NCBI GenBank assembly: GCA_017437755.1
Contig: JAFRXI010000043.1
Coordinates: 124,001-188,000, forward strand
Direction of reading: 5' to 3'
Length of the DNA stretch: 64,000 nt
From: Bacteroidales bacterium
GTDB taxonomy: Bacteria > Bacteroidota > Bacteroidia > Bacteroidales > UBA932
A program made the translations under genes and the position numbers. The notes under the pieces are model-generated. The model did not search any database, was not told where the DNA came from, and saw only the letters and a program-made list of their open reading frames with translations. Shown here piece by piece: positions 10,501 through 18,870 of the stretch; position 1 is the first letter of the stretch, and each line of letters starts with the position of its first letter.

Positions 10501-10730
10501 CATGAGAATACCACGGATCCTTTGGCAGGAAGGGTGAGTGACCAGTTTCCGTCAGCGTCCGAAACGGTCCCGTTGGAGGTCTTGCCGGCCTCGTAAACCG
10601 TAGCCGCAACCACTCCCTCTCCGGAGGAATCGGTTATCCGGCCCTTTACGTTCACGGTCTGCGCTCCGGCCTGGAACAGGGCCGATGCGGAGAGCAGGAA
10701 CGCCATCAGATACTTTAATTGGACTTGCAT
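7560..10730 (-). CDS. SusC/RagA TonB-dependent outer-membrane transporter
   Basis: 1056 aa. Signal peptide ending AGAQ, then a carboxypeptidase-regulatory-like domain (VNVKGRITDSSGEGVVAATV, about residues 27-100), a plug domain with ITIRGNNSL and PLYIIDGFP, followed by GARGANGVVVITTKRG, and a C-terminal beta-barrel ending in an aromatic residue (GGINITF). It imports oligosaccharides across the outer membrane using TonB energy. No N-terminal anti-sigma-interacting extension is present, consistent with control by the neighbouring hybrid sensor rather than by an ECF sigma factor. It lies 15 bp after the PL8 gene and 12 bp before susD. Confidence 0.96.
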   Translation of the reverse strand: MQVQLKYLMAFLLSASALFQAGAQTVNVKGRITDSSGEGVVAATVYEAGKTSNGTVSDADGNWSLTLPAKGSVVFSCLGYQDVTEKVAGRSVIDVVMQEDNLSLDASQVVSDGYTSVARRDLTGSVTSVSMENVMKSPVTSFDQALTGRVAGVVVTTGDGTPGADANITIRGNNSLTQSSAPLYIIDGFPSESSLAATLGSADIETIDILKDASATAIYGARGANGVVVITTKRGAAGQPKVNFSATWTGNKISNKVDLMDAYDFVKVQKDFVDTHGGTNYYLTDGYTLEDYRNVKATDWQDMIYRTALMQNYTLSLSGGNAKTGSSYAISFSALDQDGIIVNSNFQRYQGRINFSQQVFKNLKFDLLANYSRSITSGTNPTSAQQNSSASGWLMYSVWGYRPVRPLSQMSESEDDDWLDALIDTDAASSNDYRFNPAKTVRNEYRKTVVDYLNVNASLLWNITPELRLKVTGGYTINKRRREEFNGTQTYTGYEGSPSGKGINGGIYWWDQRTWLNDYVLTWTKNIARQHHLQLMGIFSMSGQNYDYYGTKADKMTTETLGLKGLHTGQFQTVTPFEYDWRLMSGAIRLNYNYKYRYYLTASFRADGSSKFPKANRVGYFPSASVAWNFNRENFLKGASWLTNGKLRASWGLTGNNRTSTPYDFYSQISTSPGDQSSFDYVFDGKTVSGYYPSNMVNEHLKWETTAQTDLGLDLALFDNRIKFTGDLYLKDTYDLLLAATIPASSGYTTEMLNIGSMQNKGMEFTLDVVPVRTADLEWTLNFNVGVNRNKVTALTGDQYSLFRSITWENKYNSQNAYITQVGKPTGMMFGFIYDGTYKADDFNSSGILNDGVPYMNSVGKSATKPGDPRYRDINGDGIVDDDDRTIIGCGQPLATGGFGSTLAWKGFDLNFFFSWSYGNDVLNANRLIFESGSKLNLNQFTSYVNRFHATENPTSDIPRVNSNGLEVYSSRVVEDGSFLRLRNITLGYNLPKMLLAKVRVESMRVYVSGENLWVLSGYSGPDPEVSTRSSVLTPGFDWSAYPRAWGITGGINITF

Positions 10731-10745
10731 GTTATTGACATATAG

Positions 10746-13586
10746 TTATTTGATTTCAAATTCAACCGGTTGTCCGTGGAGGCACAGGACTGTTATCTCG
10801 GTCCAGCCTCCGGTCGCCCTGGCACTTACGGCCGGGCTTTCCCCAGGGAGAGTCAACTCTCCCCTGACCTTCACGGTCCTTGAAAGCGCCCTTCCCTCTT
10901 CGGGAGTGGTGTAACTCTTTTCGGAAATCCCAAGGTCAGGCGTGCACACGCTCATTACCCTGCCGCCTCCACGGGGCCGCTCCATGACGATGGTTTCGGC
11001 CGGGATCACGATATCGGGACCGGAATAGCCCAGGTAACTGGCATAGGCCGTTATTCCCGTGGGAATGTCCCGGACCACATGGGCGTCGCTGCCGGCATGG
11101 AGCACTTCGTACGGAGGCTTGCGAAGGAAGCGTCCGGCATCCTCCGGGGCTGGTTCCACCAGCATCAGATACTCATAGGAGGCATCCCTGGGAGCGATTC
11201 CGTGATTGATCACCCCCCATGCGAACTCTCCCCTGCCGGTACTCCTTCCTGTATTGTCGGGGGATTCCTGGATACATTTCCTGACCACCAGCGACGAAGC
11301 ATCCTTGAGGATGTAACGGTTTCCGGAGAGGTCGGACACTATAGCGCCCTTCCCCTTCCTGGTCAGTGCCACCTCATTGCGTGCGCCTGTGGTATTCTGC
11401 TGGAACAGAGTCGTTTCCGTGGGACAATCGGAATCGTTGCTGATTCCCGTACCGATGAAGACCAGCCGGTTGTCGAAGCAGAAAACGCTCTTTGTGGCTG
11501 TAGCTCCGGGGCAGAAATTCCGACGGTCCTTTTCCACATATGTGAAGGCCAGCACCCCGTTCTTCCCTTCCAGCGAGGAAACTCCGGGGAAGCGGCTGTC
11601 GTTCCTTTCCATCAGGGTCCCCTTGTTGGGAGAGTCCAGACGGTCCCAGGGAAGGTGTACCGTGGTGGTTCCGGGGATGCGGTTCCAGTCCCATCCCGTC
11701 TCCACGAAGCCTGACGCTTCCGCTGAGGGAGGTGCCCCCGAATTGATTACCTGGACCGAGCCGTAACTCTGATAGCGGCCGTAGCGGTTGTCGCGAGTGT
11801 ATATCTCCGAACCCCAGACATCCGAGTTGTAAGCCTTTAACGTTACCATCCAGCCCTTCCTCCTATGGATGCCGAAAGCTCCGTAATTGTATACGAAAAA
11901 ACCTTCCGGCATAGCGGCCGGGGCAATCCCTGCTTTCTTCAGGGCGCTTGTAAGGGTCTTGTTGGTGCCGCCGAGCGAGAGGTATGCTCCGCCGAGTTCC
12001 GGGTCGGCCTTGAGACCATTCCCGGTCAGGTCGCCAAGTAGTGCGAGAGCCCCGAAAGCATTGACCACGGCGGGGTGCATGTGCCCCCCAAACGGATGCC
12101 GACCTGAAATGCCGATGCCCCAGTCCACCAGGTTGCAGCTGGTGTGCATGGCCATCAGTGCCTTCTTGATGCAGCGCCGGCTCTCCCCGCAAGGGACGAA
12201 GGAGGTGCCCTCGATGAGCGAGAACCAGCTTCCAAGCGAGGCGAATGCGCCGGTGGCATAGGCCGGATAGTGACCGCCATGATGGAATGCGGTGCCATCC
12301 ACCTTTATTCCGCCGATGGTTCCGGAGGAATAGTTCATGGAGCCTTCCATCCACCTGGCAAGGGATTCAATATATGCCTGACGCAGGGCGGGGGTATCCT
12401 GCAGGAGGCATACCGCCACTTTGGGGAGGGTCAGCGTGTTCCATGAGTCCAGTATCTCGTCACGGCCCTTCTGGAACGGGAGACGGCATTCCTGGATTCC
12501 GCTCCAGTACTCGAGCGCCCTTCTCCATCGGGGCATCCTGCCGGAAGAACGTATCTCGTCCTGCATAAGCCAAAAGGAATCCATCCAACCCCTTATATTA
12601 TACCCATAATGATGGTTGGTGCCCATCCCGCTCCCATAGTCAACGCCCTGCCACAGTATATGGTCCCCCAGCAGGAAGAAGTCCCGGAGGGTTCCGGCAT
12701 CGCCGGTTTCACGGTATTTCAGCGCAAGTGAGTGAAGGGCGGTGAAAGCGGCCTGCATCTTCACATCGTCAGGAGTGGATTCGTCGTTGCTCACTATCGG
12801 AGCACCTTTGACCGTTCCATCCGGAAGACGCTCGAGGCAAAGCTTCTGCATTACGGCCGATGCGTCCGCAGCCTTCTTGCCGACCAGTTTCCCAAACCGT
12901 TTGGATATCTTTTCAAGTGACTCTTCATCAATTGTTTCCGATGGAGAAAGCCGGGGATATCCCTCCCATTCCCAGAGACGGATCCAATGCCATTTGTTGC
13001 CACGAGTGACATAGCGGTTGTTGTCCGGGATCTGGGCGTCGGGGGTGTTCTGGCGGTTGATCTCCTGGGGAGTGAAAACCAATCTGTCTATGCAGATGGA
13101 ACCCTCCGCCTGAGTCGGTGAAGGCCGCAGGCACATTTCATATCCCCTCTTAACCCGTTGCTTTACAGGTGTTTCCCCTACCGGCACCCCGGAGCGGAGC
13201 ATGTCCTCGTACCTGATCCAGAGCGCCCGCCATCCCGTAAAATCCATGTTCACCGGGAAACTGCAGACCTCCCGGCGGAGGGAATCCCGGAAACTAACCG
13301 TTAGCGGATCGGGCATACTGCGTTCGCTGCATACCCACATCATCAGGCCTCCCTTCGGGCTGGCCATGAAGGCCGAGACAGCCTCGGGATCGGCAATCAC
13401 CAGTTCGGCCTGACCCTTCCAGGAGAACCGGAGCGATGACCCTCCGTCCTTGTACCTGTCGGTATCCAGGCTCAGTACGCCCCTTCCCCTGACCGTCACT
13501 CCGGAGGGTACGCTTCCTTCAAAACCGTACCTTCCTACCGGCGCCAGGGCAAGGACCATGGCCGATATGATTGCCGCAAGACTCAT
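10746..13586 (-). CDS. Polysaccharide lyase family 8, copy 2
   Basis: 946 aa with a short signal peptide (MSLAAIISAMVLALAPVG). The catalytic set is conserved at His436 and Tyr443 (FHHGGHYPAY), Arg496 (SGRHPFG) and Glu594 (GSEIYTRDNRYGRY). Domain order matches PL8: N-terminal sandwich, alpha/alpha toroid, C-terminal sandwiches. It starts 1 bp after the GH88 stop on the operon strand and ends 15 bp before susC. Having two PL8 genes in one operon parallels the chondroitin/hyaluronan locus of Bacteroides thetaiotaomicron, where different lyases act on different chains or positions. Which copy is cell-surface and which periplasmic cannot be decided; neither has an obvious lipobox. Confidence 0.92.
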   Translation of the reverse strand: MSLAAIISAMVLALAPVGRYGFEGSVPSGVTVRGRGVLSLDTDRYKDGGSSLRFSWKGQAELVIADPEAVSAFMASPKGGLMMWVCSERSMPDPLTVSFRDSLRREVCSFPVNMDFTGWRALWIRYEDMLRSGVPVGETPVKQRVKRGYEMCLRPSPTQAEGSICIDRLVFTPQEINRQNTPDAQIPDNNRYVTRGNKWHWIRLWEWEGYPRLSPSETIDEESLEKISKRFGKLVGKKAADASAVMQKLCLERLPDGTVKGAPIVSNDESTPDDVKMQAAFTALHSLALKYRETGDAGTLRDFFLLGDHILWQGVDYGSGMGTNHHYGYNIRGWMDSFWLMQDEIRSSGRMPRWRRALEYWSGIQECRLPFQKGRDEILDSWNTLTLPKVAVCLLQDTPALRQAYIESLARWMEGSMNYSSGTIGGIKVDGTAFHHGGHYPAYATGAFASLGSWFSLIEGTSFVPCGESRRCIKKALMAMHTSCNLVDWGIGISGRHPFGGHMHPAVVNAFGALALLGDLTGNGLKADPELGGAYLSLGGTNKTLTSALKKAGIAPAAMPEGFFVYNYGAFGIHRRKGWMVTLKAYNSDVWGSEIYTRDNRYGRYQSYGSVQVINSGAPPSAEASGFVETGWDWNRIPGTTTVHLPWDRLDSPNKGTLMERNDSRFPGVSSLEGKNGVLAFTYVEKDRRNFCPGATATKSVFCFDNRLVFIGTGISNDSDCPTETTLFQQNTTGARNEVALTRKGKGAIVSDLSGNRYILKDASSLVVRKCIQESPDNTGRSTGRGEFAWGVINHGIAPRDASYEYLMLVEPAPEDAGRFLRKPPYEVLHAGSDAHVVRDIPTGITAYASYLGYSGPDIVIPAETIVMERPRGGGRVMSVCTPDLGISEKSYTTPEEGRALSRTVKVRGELTLPGESPAVSARATGGWTEITVLCLHGQPVEFEIK

Positions 13587-14774
13587 TTACTCTATATTAC
13601 GACGCCTCAAGAGGGCTTCGAGGAAATAGTAATCGGCGTAATTGAGAGGGACATCTATGCTGCTTCCATGGGGAAGGCTTCCAACCGAATGCATGAGGAT
13701 AAAGCCGCCGTTGGTGCCGTTTTCCGCCCTGAACGAAGGGGAAGAAAGGGTTTCCAGCATGCCGTCGGCCTTCTGCAGGTAAAGTTCCTTCCCGGTAATG
13801 GTATAAAGCTCATACAGGGCCGATGCCATGATGGCCCCGGCCGAGGCGTCACGATATGTGTCGGGAATACCGGGAGCGTCGTAATCCCAGTAAGGGACCA
13901 GGTCCGCAGGCAGGTTGGGGTTATTGAGGAGGAATGAGGCTATCTTCTCCGCCTGGGCAAGATAGCGCTCATAGCCCGTGCAGCGGTATGCCATGGTGAA
14001 ACCGTAAAGCCCCCATGACTGGCCGCGTGCCCAGGCGGAATCGTCGGAGCAGCCCTGGGCGGTGTAACGTCCGCGGACTTCTCCGGTAACCGGATCATAG
14101 TCAACCACATGAACGCTGCTGCCATCCTCGCGGAAATGATTCTCGATGGTCTTGTCGGCATGGCTCACCGCAATATTGAAATAGGTGGAGTCGCCGCTGA
14201 ACGCAGTTGCGTTGAAAAGCAGCTCCAGGTTCATCATATTGTCTATGATCACGGGGCAGGCCCAACCCTTCTCGGCCTGCCATCCCTTCACGTCCCATGA
14301 CTGGATGATGCCGGCGGCGGGGCGGAAACGGGTGCAGAGCGACTTGGCGGTCTGCACCATCACATCCTTGTAACCATCTATATTCTTGAGCCTCAAACCG
14401 TTGCCAAAGCTGCTGCCCACCATGAAACCCACATCGTGATGCCATGTAAGCCACTGCAGGGAATCGAGGTTTCCGGTATGCTTCATGGCGTGATCCGCCC
14501 ACATTTCATCACCGGTAAGTTCATACATGTACCAGAGTTCTCCGGCAAAGAAACCGCTCACCCAGTCGTCGATAGGGACATACTTTATCTCACCTTCCTT
14601 GAACGTGGCGGGAATACGGATGGTATCCCCTTCTTCCGAGGCGGCCATGAGCGCCCCGATCTGGGCCTTTGCAACTTCCACATCCTCCCTGATGAGCTTT
14701 TCCATCGGGCTGGTGCAGGCCCATGCCAGGGCCATGGTCCCTGCCAATGCGGAAATGATTCTGTAATATTTCAT
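13587..14774 (-). CDS. GH88 unsaturated glucuronyl hydrolase
   Basis: 395 aa lipoprotein (LAWACTS, Cys20). GH88 enzymes hydrate the 4,5-double bond that PL8 lyases leave at the non-reducing end, opening unsaturated glycosaminoglycan disaccharides. The (alpha/alpha)6 barrel family motifs are visible: DDWVSGFFAGELWYMYE, LTWHHDVGFM and CPVIIDNMMNLE, whose two Asp residues match the conserved catalytic pair, then SAWARGQSWGLYGF and TYRDASAGAI. It is the first gene of the leftward operon, 54 nt downstream of a consensus -7 box. Substrate is inferred from the lyases beside it. Confidence 0.94.
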   Translation of the reverse strand: MKYYRIISALAGTMALAWACTSPMEKLIREDVEVAKAQIGALMAASEEGDTIRIPATFKEGEIKYVPIDDWVSGFFAGELWYMYELTGDEMWADHAMKHTGNLDSLQWLTWHHDVGFMVGSSFGNGLRLKNIDGYKDVMVQTAKSLCTRFRPAAGIIQSWDVKGWQAEKGWACPVIIDNMMNLELLFNATAFSGDSTYFNIAVSHADKTIENHFREDGSSVHVVDYDPVTGEVRGRYTAQGCSDDSAWARGQSWGLYGFTMAYRCTGYERYLAQAEKIASFLLNNPNLPADLVPYWDYDAPGIPDTYRDASAGAIMASALYELYTITGKELYLQKADGMLETLSSPSFRAENGTNGGFILMHSVGSLPHGSSIDVPLNYADYYFLEALLRRRNIE

Positions 14775-14827
14775 ATAATTTAGTATTGGTTATCGTTTGG
14801 CGTTCACTATTGTGACAGCGGCTGATG

Positions 14828-14860
14828 CAAATATAACAAGCGCAGGACTGCTTTGCCAAA
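14828..14860 (-). promoter_or_regulatory. Promoter of the glycosaminoglycan operon
   Basis: On the minus strand TTTG (14860-14857), a 21-nt spacer and TATATTTG (14835-14828) match the Bacteroides primary-sigma consensus exactly. Transcription would start near 14823, about 48 nt before the GH88 start codon, and cover GH88 through the lipoprotein at the left edge. Confidence 0.75.
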
Positions 14861-14861
14861 C

Positions 14862-14890
14862 ACAAAAATGCAAAATATTTACATTTTTGT
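14862..14890. promoter_or_regulatory. Candidate operator for the hybrid sensor
   Basis: Perfect 9-bp inverted repeat: ACAAAAATG (14862-14870), 11-nt AT-rich spacer, CATTTTTGT (14882-14890). It abuts the -33 box of the operon promoter on its upstream side, which is where an AraC-type activator dimer such as the output domain of the adjacent sensor would bind. The stem is AT-rich and has no following T-tract, so it is a poor terminator for the sensor gene. Confidence 0.45.
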
Positions 14891-14907
14891 ACAATAAAGA
14901 AAAAAGG

Positions 14908-17900
14908 TCAGCGACCCCTGCGGTATTGTGTGGGAGAAACCCCGAAGCGGTCCTTGAACCGGTGGCAGAAATAGTTCTGGGTATTGAATCCCAGCCTGTC
15001 CGCTATCTCGGCCACCGAGAGTCCAGGCTCATCAACCAGCATTGTGCAGGCCATGTCCAGGCGCATGTTCATGACATAGTCGTTGGGAGTTCCGGAAGTG
15101 ACCGACTTGAACCGGTTGTAGAACCGGGAACGGCTCATGTTCATCATGGACGCCAGGACATCATTGTTGAGCGAAGGATCTGAAATATGCTCCCTGACTA
15201 TCTTCTGCAGCCTCTGGAGGAATTCCTTGTCCTCCCGGTTGGTCGCCTTTGAAGAGATGTCCTTCTCCTGCGGTGCGGCAGTACTGCCCCTCATCTTGCC
15301 GGCCTTTACAAGATTGTTGCACCGGGCCAGCAACATCTTGGAATTGAACGGTTTGGCAATATAGTCATCGGCCCCTTTCAAAAGCCCGCCAAGCTCAGTG
15401 GAAGCCCCGTCGAGGGCCGTCAGAAGCACCACCGGCACATGCGAGAGGGACTGGTCGTCCTTTATGGCGGCACAGAGTTCCGTTCCGCTCATCCGCGGCA
15501 TCATCACGTCGCTTACCACCAGGTCGGGCCTGAGGCTGCGTACCATTTCAAGGGCCTCCTCACCGTCGGAGGCGGCAGCCACCCTGTACTGGACCGAGAA
15601 CAGTTCCGCAAGTATCGAGGCCATCTCGGCATCGTCCTCGGCAATCAGGACCAGCGCCCGGCCGTCATCCTGTGGCGGGATATCTTCCCTGGCAGGGGGT
15701 GCCTCGGCCGGTACCGGCGCCGGGGTATCCTGGATAACTGCCTGGCCGTCGCCCTGGAAATGGGAGATGCCGCCACGCAGTGTTACGGTGAAGCAGGTAC
15801 CCTCACCAAGGCCGCTTTCCACCGTCACCCTGCCGTGGTGCCGTTCCACGATGTCCTTGGCCAGGGCAAGTCCAATCCCGGAACCGGGCACTCCCCTTGC
15901 CACATCCCTTTCCTCGGCCTGGTAGAACCTTTCAAAAATGTGCGGAAGGTCCTTTTCGGCGATTCCCACCCCGGTATCCCGGACCAGGATGTCCACATCC
16001 CCGTTCTCTCCTGACCGGACAGAAAGGGTTATCGACCCGCCTTCCGGTGTGAATTTCACGGCGTTGAAAATGAGGTTCATAAGGACCTTCTGCATCTGGT
16101 AGGCGTCAAACCAGCAGACCGGATTGCCGGGGGAAGGGTTGAATCCGAGATGGAGGTCCTTTCCGGATGATATCTCCTTGAAGCGGTCCAGTATATCTGA
16201 GACAAAGGGATTCACCGCCGTCTTTGAGACGTGGAGCGTAACCAGATTCTGCTCAAACTTCCGGAAATCAATCAGTTCCGTCACAAGCTGGTTCATCTGG
16301 CGGGCCTGGGTCATCACCCTGGACATCTTATGGTTGACCCTTGGCGGCAGCCTGTACGACTGGAAAATGGAGTCAATCTGGGCTATAATCAGGGTAAGAG
16401 GAGTCCTCAGTTCATGGCTCAGCGTGGTGAAGAAACGCAGTTTGGTCTCGTTCAATTCCTGAATCCTCGCCTTCTCCATACGTTCTTCCTCCACGGCCAG
16501 GGAAGCCAGGCGACGCAGCCGGAGCATCCTCCCCAGCAGCAGGACGATGCCAGAGGCGGCAAGGAAATAAATAAGGTAAGCCCACCAGGAGGCATACCAG
16601 AAAGGTTTCACCCGGATATCGAGGCTGCATAGCGGCACCCCTGCACTCCTCCTTCCCAGCGAAATGCGATGCCGCCCCACCTTGAGGTTGAGAAGCGAGA
16701 TCATCGGAGACTGCACGTCATGCCACTCCCCGTCACCGTCGAAACTGTACACATAGTCGGTCCAGTTCAGGGATGTCATGTTTTTCCTGGACGAGAACTG
16801 CACGTCCACCCTTGTCTGCGGCCCCTTCAGAACCACTTCGCGGGAATACGGCAGGGCTTTTGGCAGTATGTCCGGACGGTCAAAAGGATGGATGGGGGTT
16901 CCGTCCACGTAAAGGTCGGAGAAATACAGGTCCGCCGGCTCCGGATTCCCGCCTGCGGAAATCCTGAACGATACCAGGCCGTTCGTTCCCCCGGCATACA
17001 CGGTCCCGTCGGACGAAACGGCCAGTCCGCTGTCCATCACAAGTGCCTCCAGCGGAAGGTTCCGCCCGGGCAGATATGTCTCCAGAAGCGCCCCGGACGG
17101 GTCCAGGAGACGGATTCCGTCCTCGCCGGACACCAGCAGGGAACCGTCCCCGCACCTGACCACCTGGTATCCCGACAAACCTGGCATGTAAGGGCCGAAA
17201 GGCCTGAATTCCTCGTTCTCAAGCCGGAAAAGCCCATGTCCGAAAGTGGATATGACCACATCGTCACCCGGCCCCGGCAAAACCCTCATCGGCCTGACCC
17301 TGGCGCCGTCGGACAGGACCGGATATTCCTTAACCAGAGTCTTTGACTTCAGGTCGAAAACCACCACATTCCCCGAACAGAGCCAGAGCTTGTCACCTGA
17401 TATAGCCTCATGGACATAGCGGATACCGTCGGTACGGGGATAAAGCAGGGAGTCCCTCCCGGATGAAAGCGAATGCACCAGGACTCCGTCGTCGGTGGAA
17501 AGATAAAGGTCGTCATCCTTTCTGGCGACGACGTTTATGACGGCGTAAGCCGAGTTGGCATCCTCCGGCGAAATCTCCCGGCGGAACCGCCCGGAACGGA
17601 CATCCAGTTCAAACAGGCCGTCCCGGTTGGTGGCGATATACATGGTATTCCCGTCAGGGGAAGTATCAAACCACTTGGCATTCGTGAAAGGCTGGCCGGG
17701 GAAACGTCTGATTTCACCGCCGGAAGGGTCCAGGCTGTTGATTCCGCCGCCCTCGGTACATATCCAGATAAGGGCACCCGGGCCTTCGGCGACGTGTCCC
17801 ACAACGGGATGGGAAAGTCCCTCCCCGGACGTCGTAGAGGGGAAGAACGAATAGCTGCCGGCCTTGGTATCGGCATAATTCACCCCGCCATAATAAGTTC

Positions 17901-18816
17901 CCACCCAGAGGAAGCCGTCCCTGTCGACAAAGGCCGCATGCACGGAATTCTGAGAAAGTCCCCCCTCCCGGTCTTCGCGGGCATATGTCGTGAAACGGCC
18001 GGAAACCTGATCGTACCGGCAAAGGCCGTTGAATGTTCCAAACCAGATGCTGCCCCGGGGATCCTCCGTCACAGTCCTTACATTATTGCTGATGAATCCA
18101 TTGCCGGAATCGGATTCCACCGTATAGTTCACTACGGAAAGGTCATTTCGGATCCGGAAAAGCCCGTCGGCAACGCTTCCGGCCCATACTTCCCCGGAAG
18201 ACGATTCAAAGAGTCCCCGGACCTCGCCGGCGCTGAACAGGCGTTTCAAGATGCCATCGTTTCCGGTGGTGAAAAGCCCGTCCTGCCCGGCAAGGAACCG
18301 CCTTCCGTCCGAGGTAACCAGCACTTCCCGGACATCGTCCAGTGGAAGTGTGCCGGTCTTTTCCATCAAAGCCGTCGCGGGGTTCCATCGGAGGACATCA
18401 TGCCCCTGCGCCACGCAGGCATATCCGTCCTCAACGAAAAGGCATGACGGCTCCACACCGGAAACAACACTGACTGAGCCGGTTACTGCATCATGACGGA
18501 CAAGTTCAATACCCGCCAGGAAGAACACGTCCCCATTTGAATTGCAAACTATCGGCTTGACGACGCTGCCCGTGAATGCCGTTCCTCCCCTGCTCTCATA
18601 GGGCTTGCACGAAACAATACGGTTTCCGTCGTAGACGCTGACCCCGTTCTCGGTTCCAAACCAGATCCGGCCCAGGGAATCCTGACAGACCGACATCACC
18701 GACGGATGCGCCAGCCCTTCCCTGAACCCCAGGTGCATGAAATACGGCATTGCCCAGGCCGGGAATGGAATCAGCAGGGAAAGCAGGACAAAAATGTAAA
18801 TGACGCAGCGTCTCAT
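14908..18816 (-). CDS. Hybrid two-component system sensor/regulator (HTCS)
   Basis: 1302 aa from the ATG at 18816; the reading frame extends 21 codons further, but MRRCVIYIFVLLSLLIPFPAWA is a clear signal peptide. Order: two seven-bladed-type regulator propellers (about 25-625, many SxDGxxWxGT-like repeats), Y_Y_Y domain (about 640-740), one membrane helix (about 745-765), HisKA with His801 in SHELRTP, HATPase (about 905-1020), receiver with Asp1103 in VVSDVMMP, and AraC-type HTH (about 1195-1302) ending NYFCHRFKDRFGVSP. HTCS proteins sense oligosaccharides in the periplasm and activate the neighbouring PUL. The TATATTTG promoter box lies so close that the message may be nearly leaderless. 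Confidence 0.95.
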   Translation of the reverse strand: MRRCVIYIFVLLSLLIPFPAWAMPYFMHLGFREGLAHPSVMSVCQDSLGRIWFGTENGVSVYDGNRIVSCKPYESRGGTAFTGSVVKPIVCNSNGDVFFLAGIELVRHDAVTGSVSVVSGVEPSCLFVEDGYACVAQGHDVLRWNPATALMEKTGTLPLDDVREVLVTSDGRRFLAGQDGLFTTGNDGILKRLFSAGEVRGLFESSSGEVWAGSVADGLFRIRNDLSVVNYTVESDSGNGFISNNVRTVTEDPRGSIWFGTFNGLCRYDQVSGRFTTYAREDREGGLSQNSVHAAFVDRDGFLWVGTYYGGVNYADTKAGSYSFFPSTTSGEGLSHPVVGHVAEGPGALIWICTEGGGINSLDPSGGEIRRFPGQPFTNAKWFDTSPDGNTMYIATNRDGLFELDVRSGRFRREISPEDANSAYAVINVVARKDDDLYLSTDDGVLVHSLSSGRDSLLYPRTDGIRYVHEAISGDKLWLCSGNVVVFDLKSKTLVKEYPVLSDGARVRPMRVLPGPGDDVVISTFGHGLFRLENEEFRPFGPYMPGLSGYQVVRCGDGSLLVSGEDGIRLLDPSGALLETYLPGRNLPLEALVMDSGLAVSSDGTVYAGGTNGLVSFRISAGGNPEPADLYFSDLYVDGTPIHPFDRPDILPKALPYSREVVLKGPQTRVDVQFSSRKNMTSLNWTDYVYSFDGDGEWHDVQSPMISLLNLKVGRHRISLGRRSAGVPLCSLDIRVKPFWYASWWAYLIYFLAASGIVLLLGRMLRLRRLASLAVEEERMEKARIQELNETKLRFFTTLSHELRTPLTLIIAQIDSIFQSYRLPPRVNHKMSRVMTQARQMNQLVTELIDFRKFEQNLVTLHVSKTAVNPFVSDILDRFKEISSGKDLHLGFNPSPGNPVCWFDAYQMQKVLMNLIFNAVKFTPEGGSITLSVRSGENGDVDILVRDTGVGIAEKDLPHIFERFYQAEERDVARGVPGSGIGLALAKDIVERHHGRVTVESGLGEGTCFTVTLRGGISHFQGDGQAVIQDTPAPVPAEAPPAREDIPPQDDGRALVLIAEDDAEMASILAELFSVQYRVAAASDGEEALEMVRSLRPDLVVSDVMMPRMSGTELCAAIKDDQSLSHVPVVLLTALDGASTELGGLLKGADDYIAKPFNSKMLLARCNNLVKAGKMRGSTAAPQEKDISSKATNREDKEFLQRLQKIVREHISDPSLNNDVLASMMNMSRSRFYNRFKSVTSGTPNDYVMNMRLDMACTMLVDEPGLSVAEIADRLGFNTQNYFCHRFKDRFGVSPTQYRRGR

Positions 18817-18848
18817 TTGGGACAAATATAAAAAATTCCGTACTTTTG
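18816..18848 (+). promoter_or_regulatory. Promoter of the divergent sulfatase
   Basis: TTTG (18816-18819), 21-nt spacer, TACTTTTG (18841-18848): an exact match to TTTG/TAnnTTTG. Transcription would start near 18854, about 17 nt before the sulfatase ATG at 18871. The -33 box overlaps the start codon of the oppositely oriented sensor gene. Confidence 0.65.
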
Positions 18849-18854
18849 GACAAT
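18823..18854 (-). promoter_or_regulatory. Promoter of the HTCS gene
   Basis: Minus strand: ATTG (18854-18851), 20-nt spacer, TATATTTG (18830-18823). The -7 box is perfect and the -33 box has one mismatch. It interleaves with the sulfatase promoter, so the two polymerases would exclude each other. The predicted start site is only a few bases from the sensor ATG. Confidence 0.55.
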
Positions 18855-18870
18855 ATTGTAACCAGTAGTC

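Noticed and set aside
14862-14890. Terminator of the HTCS gene
   Set aside because: The stem is AT-rich with an 11-nt loop and no T-tract follows; the position next to the -33 box fits an operator better.
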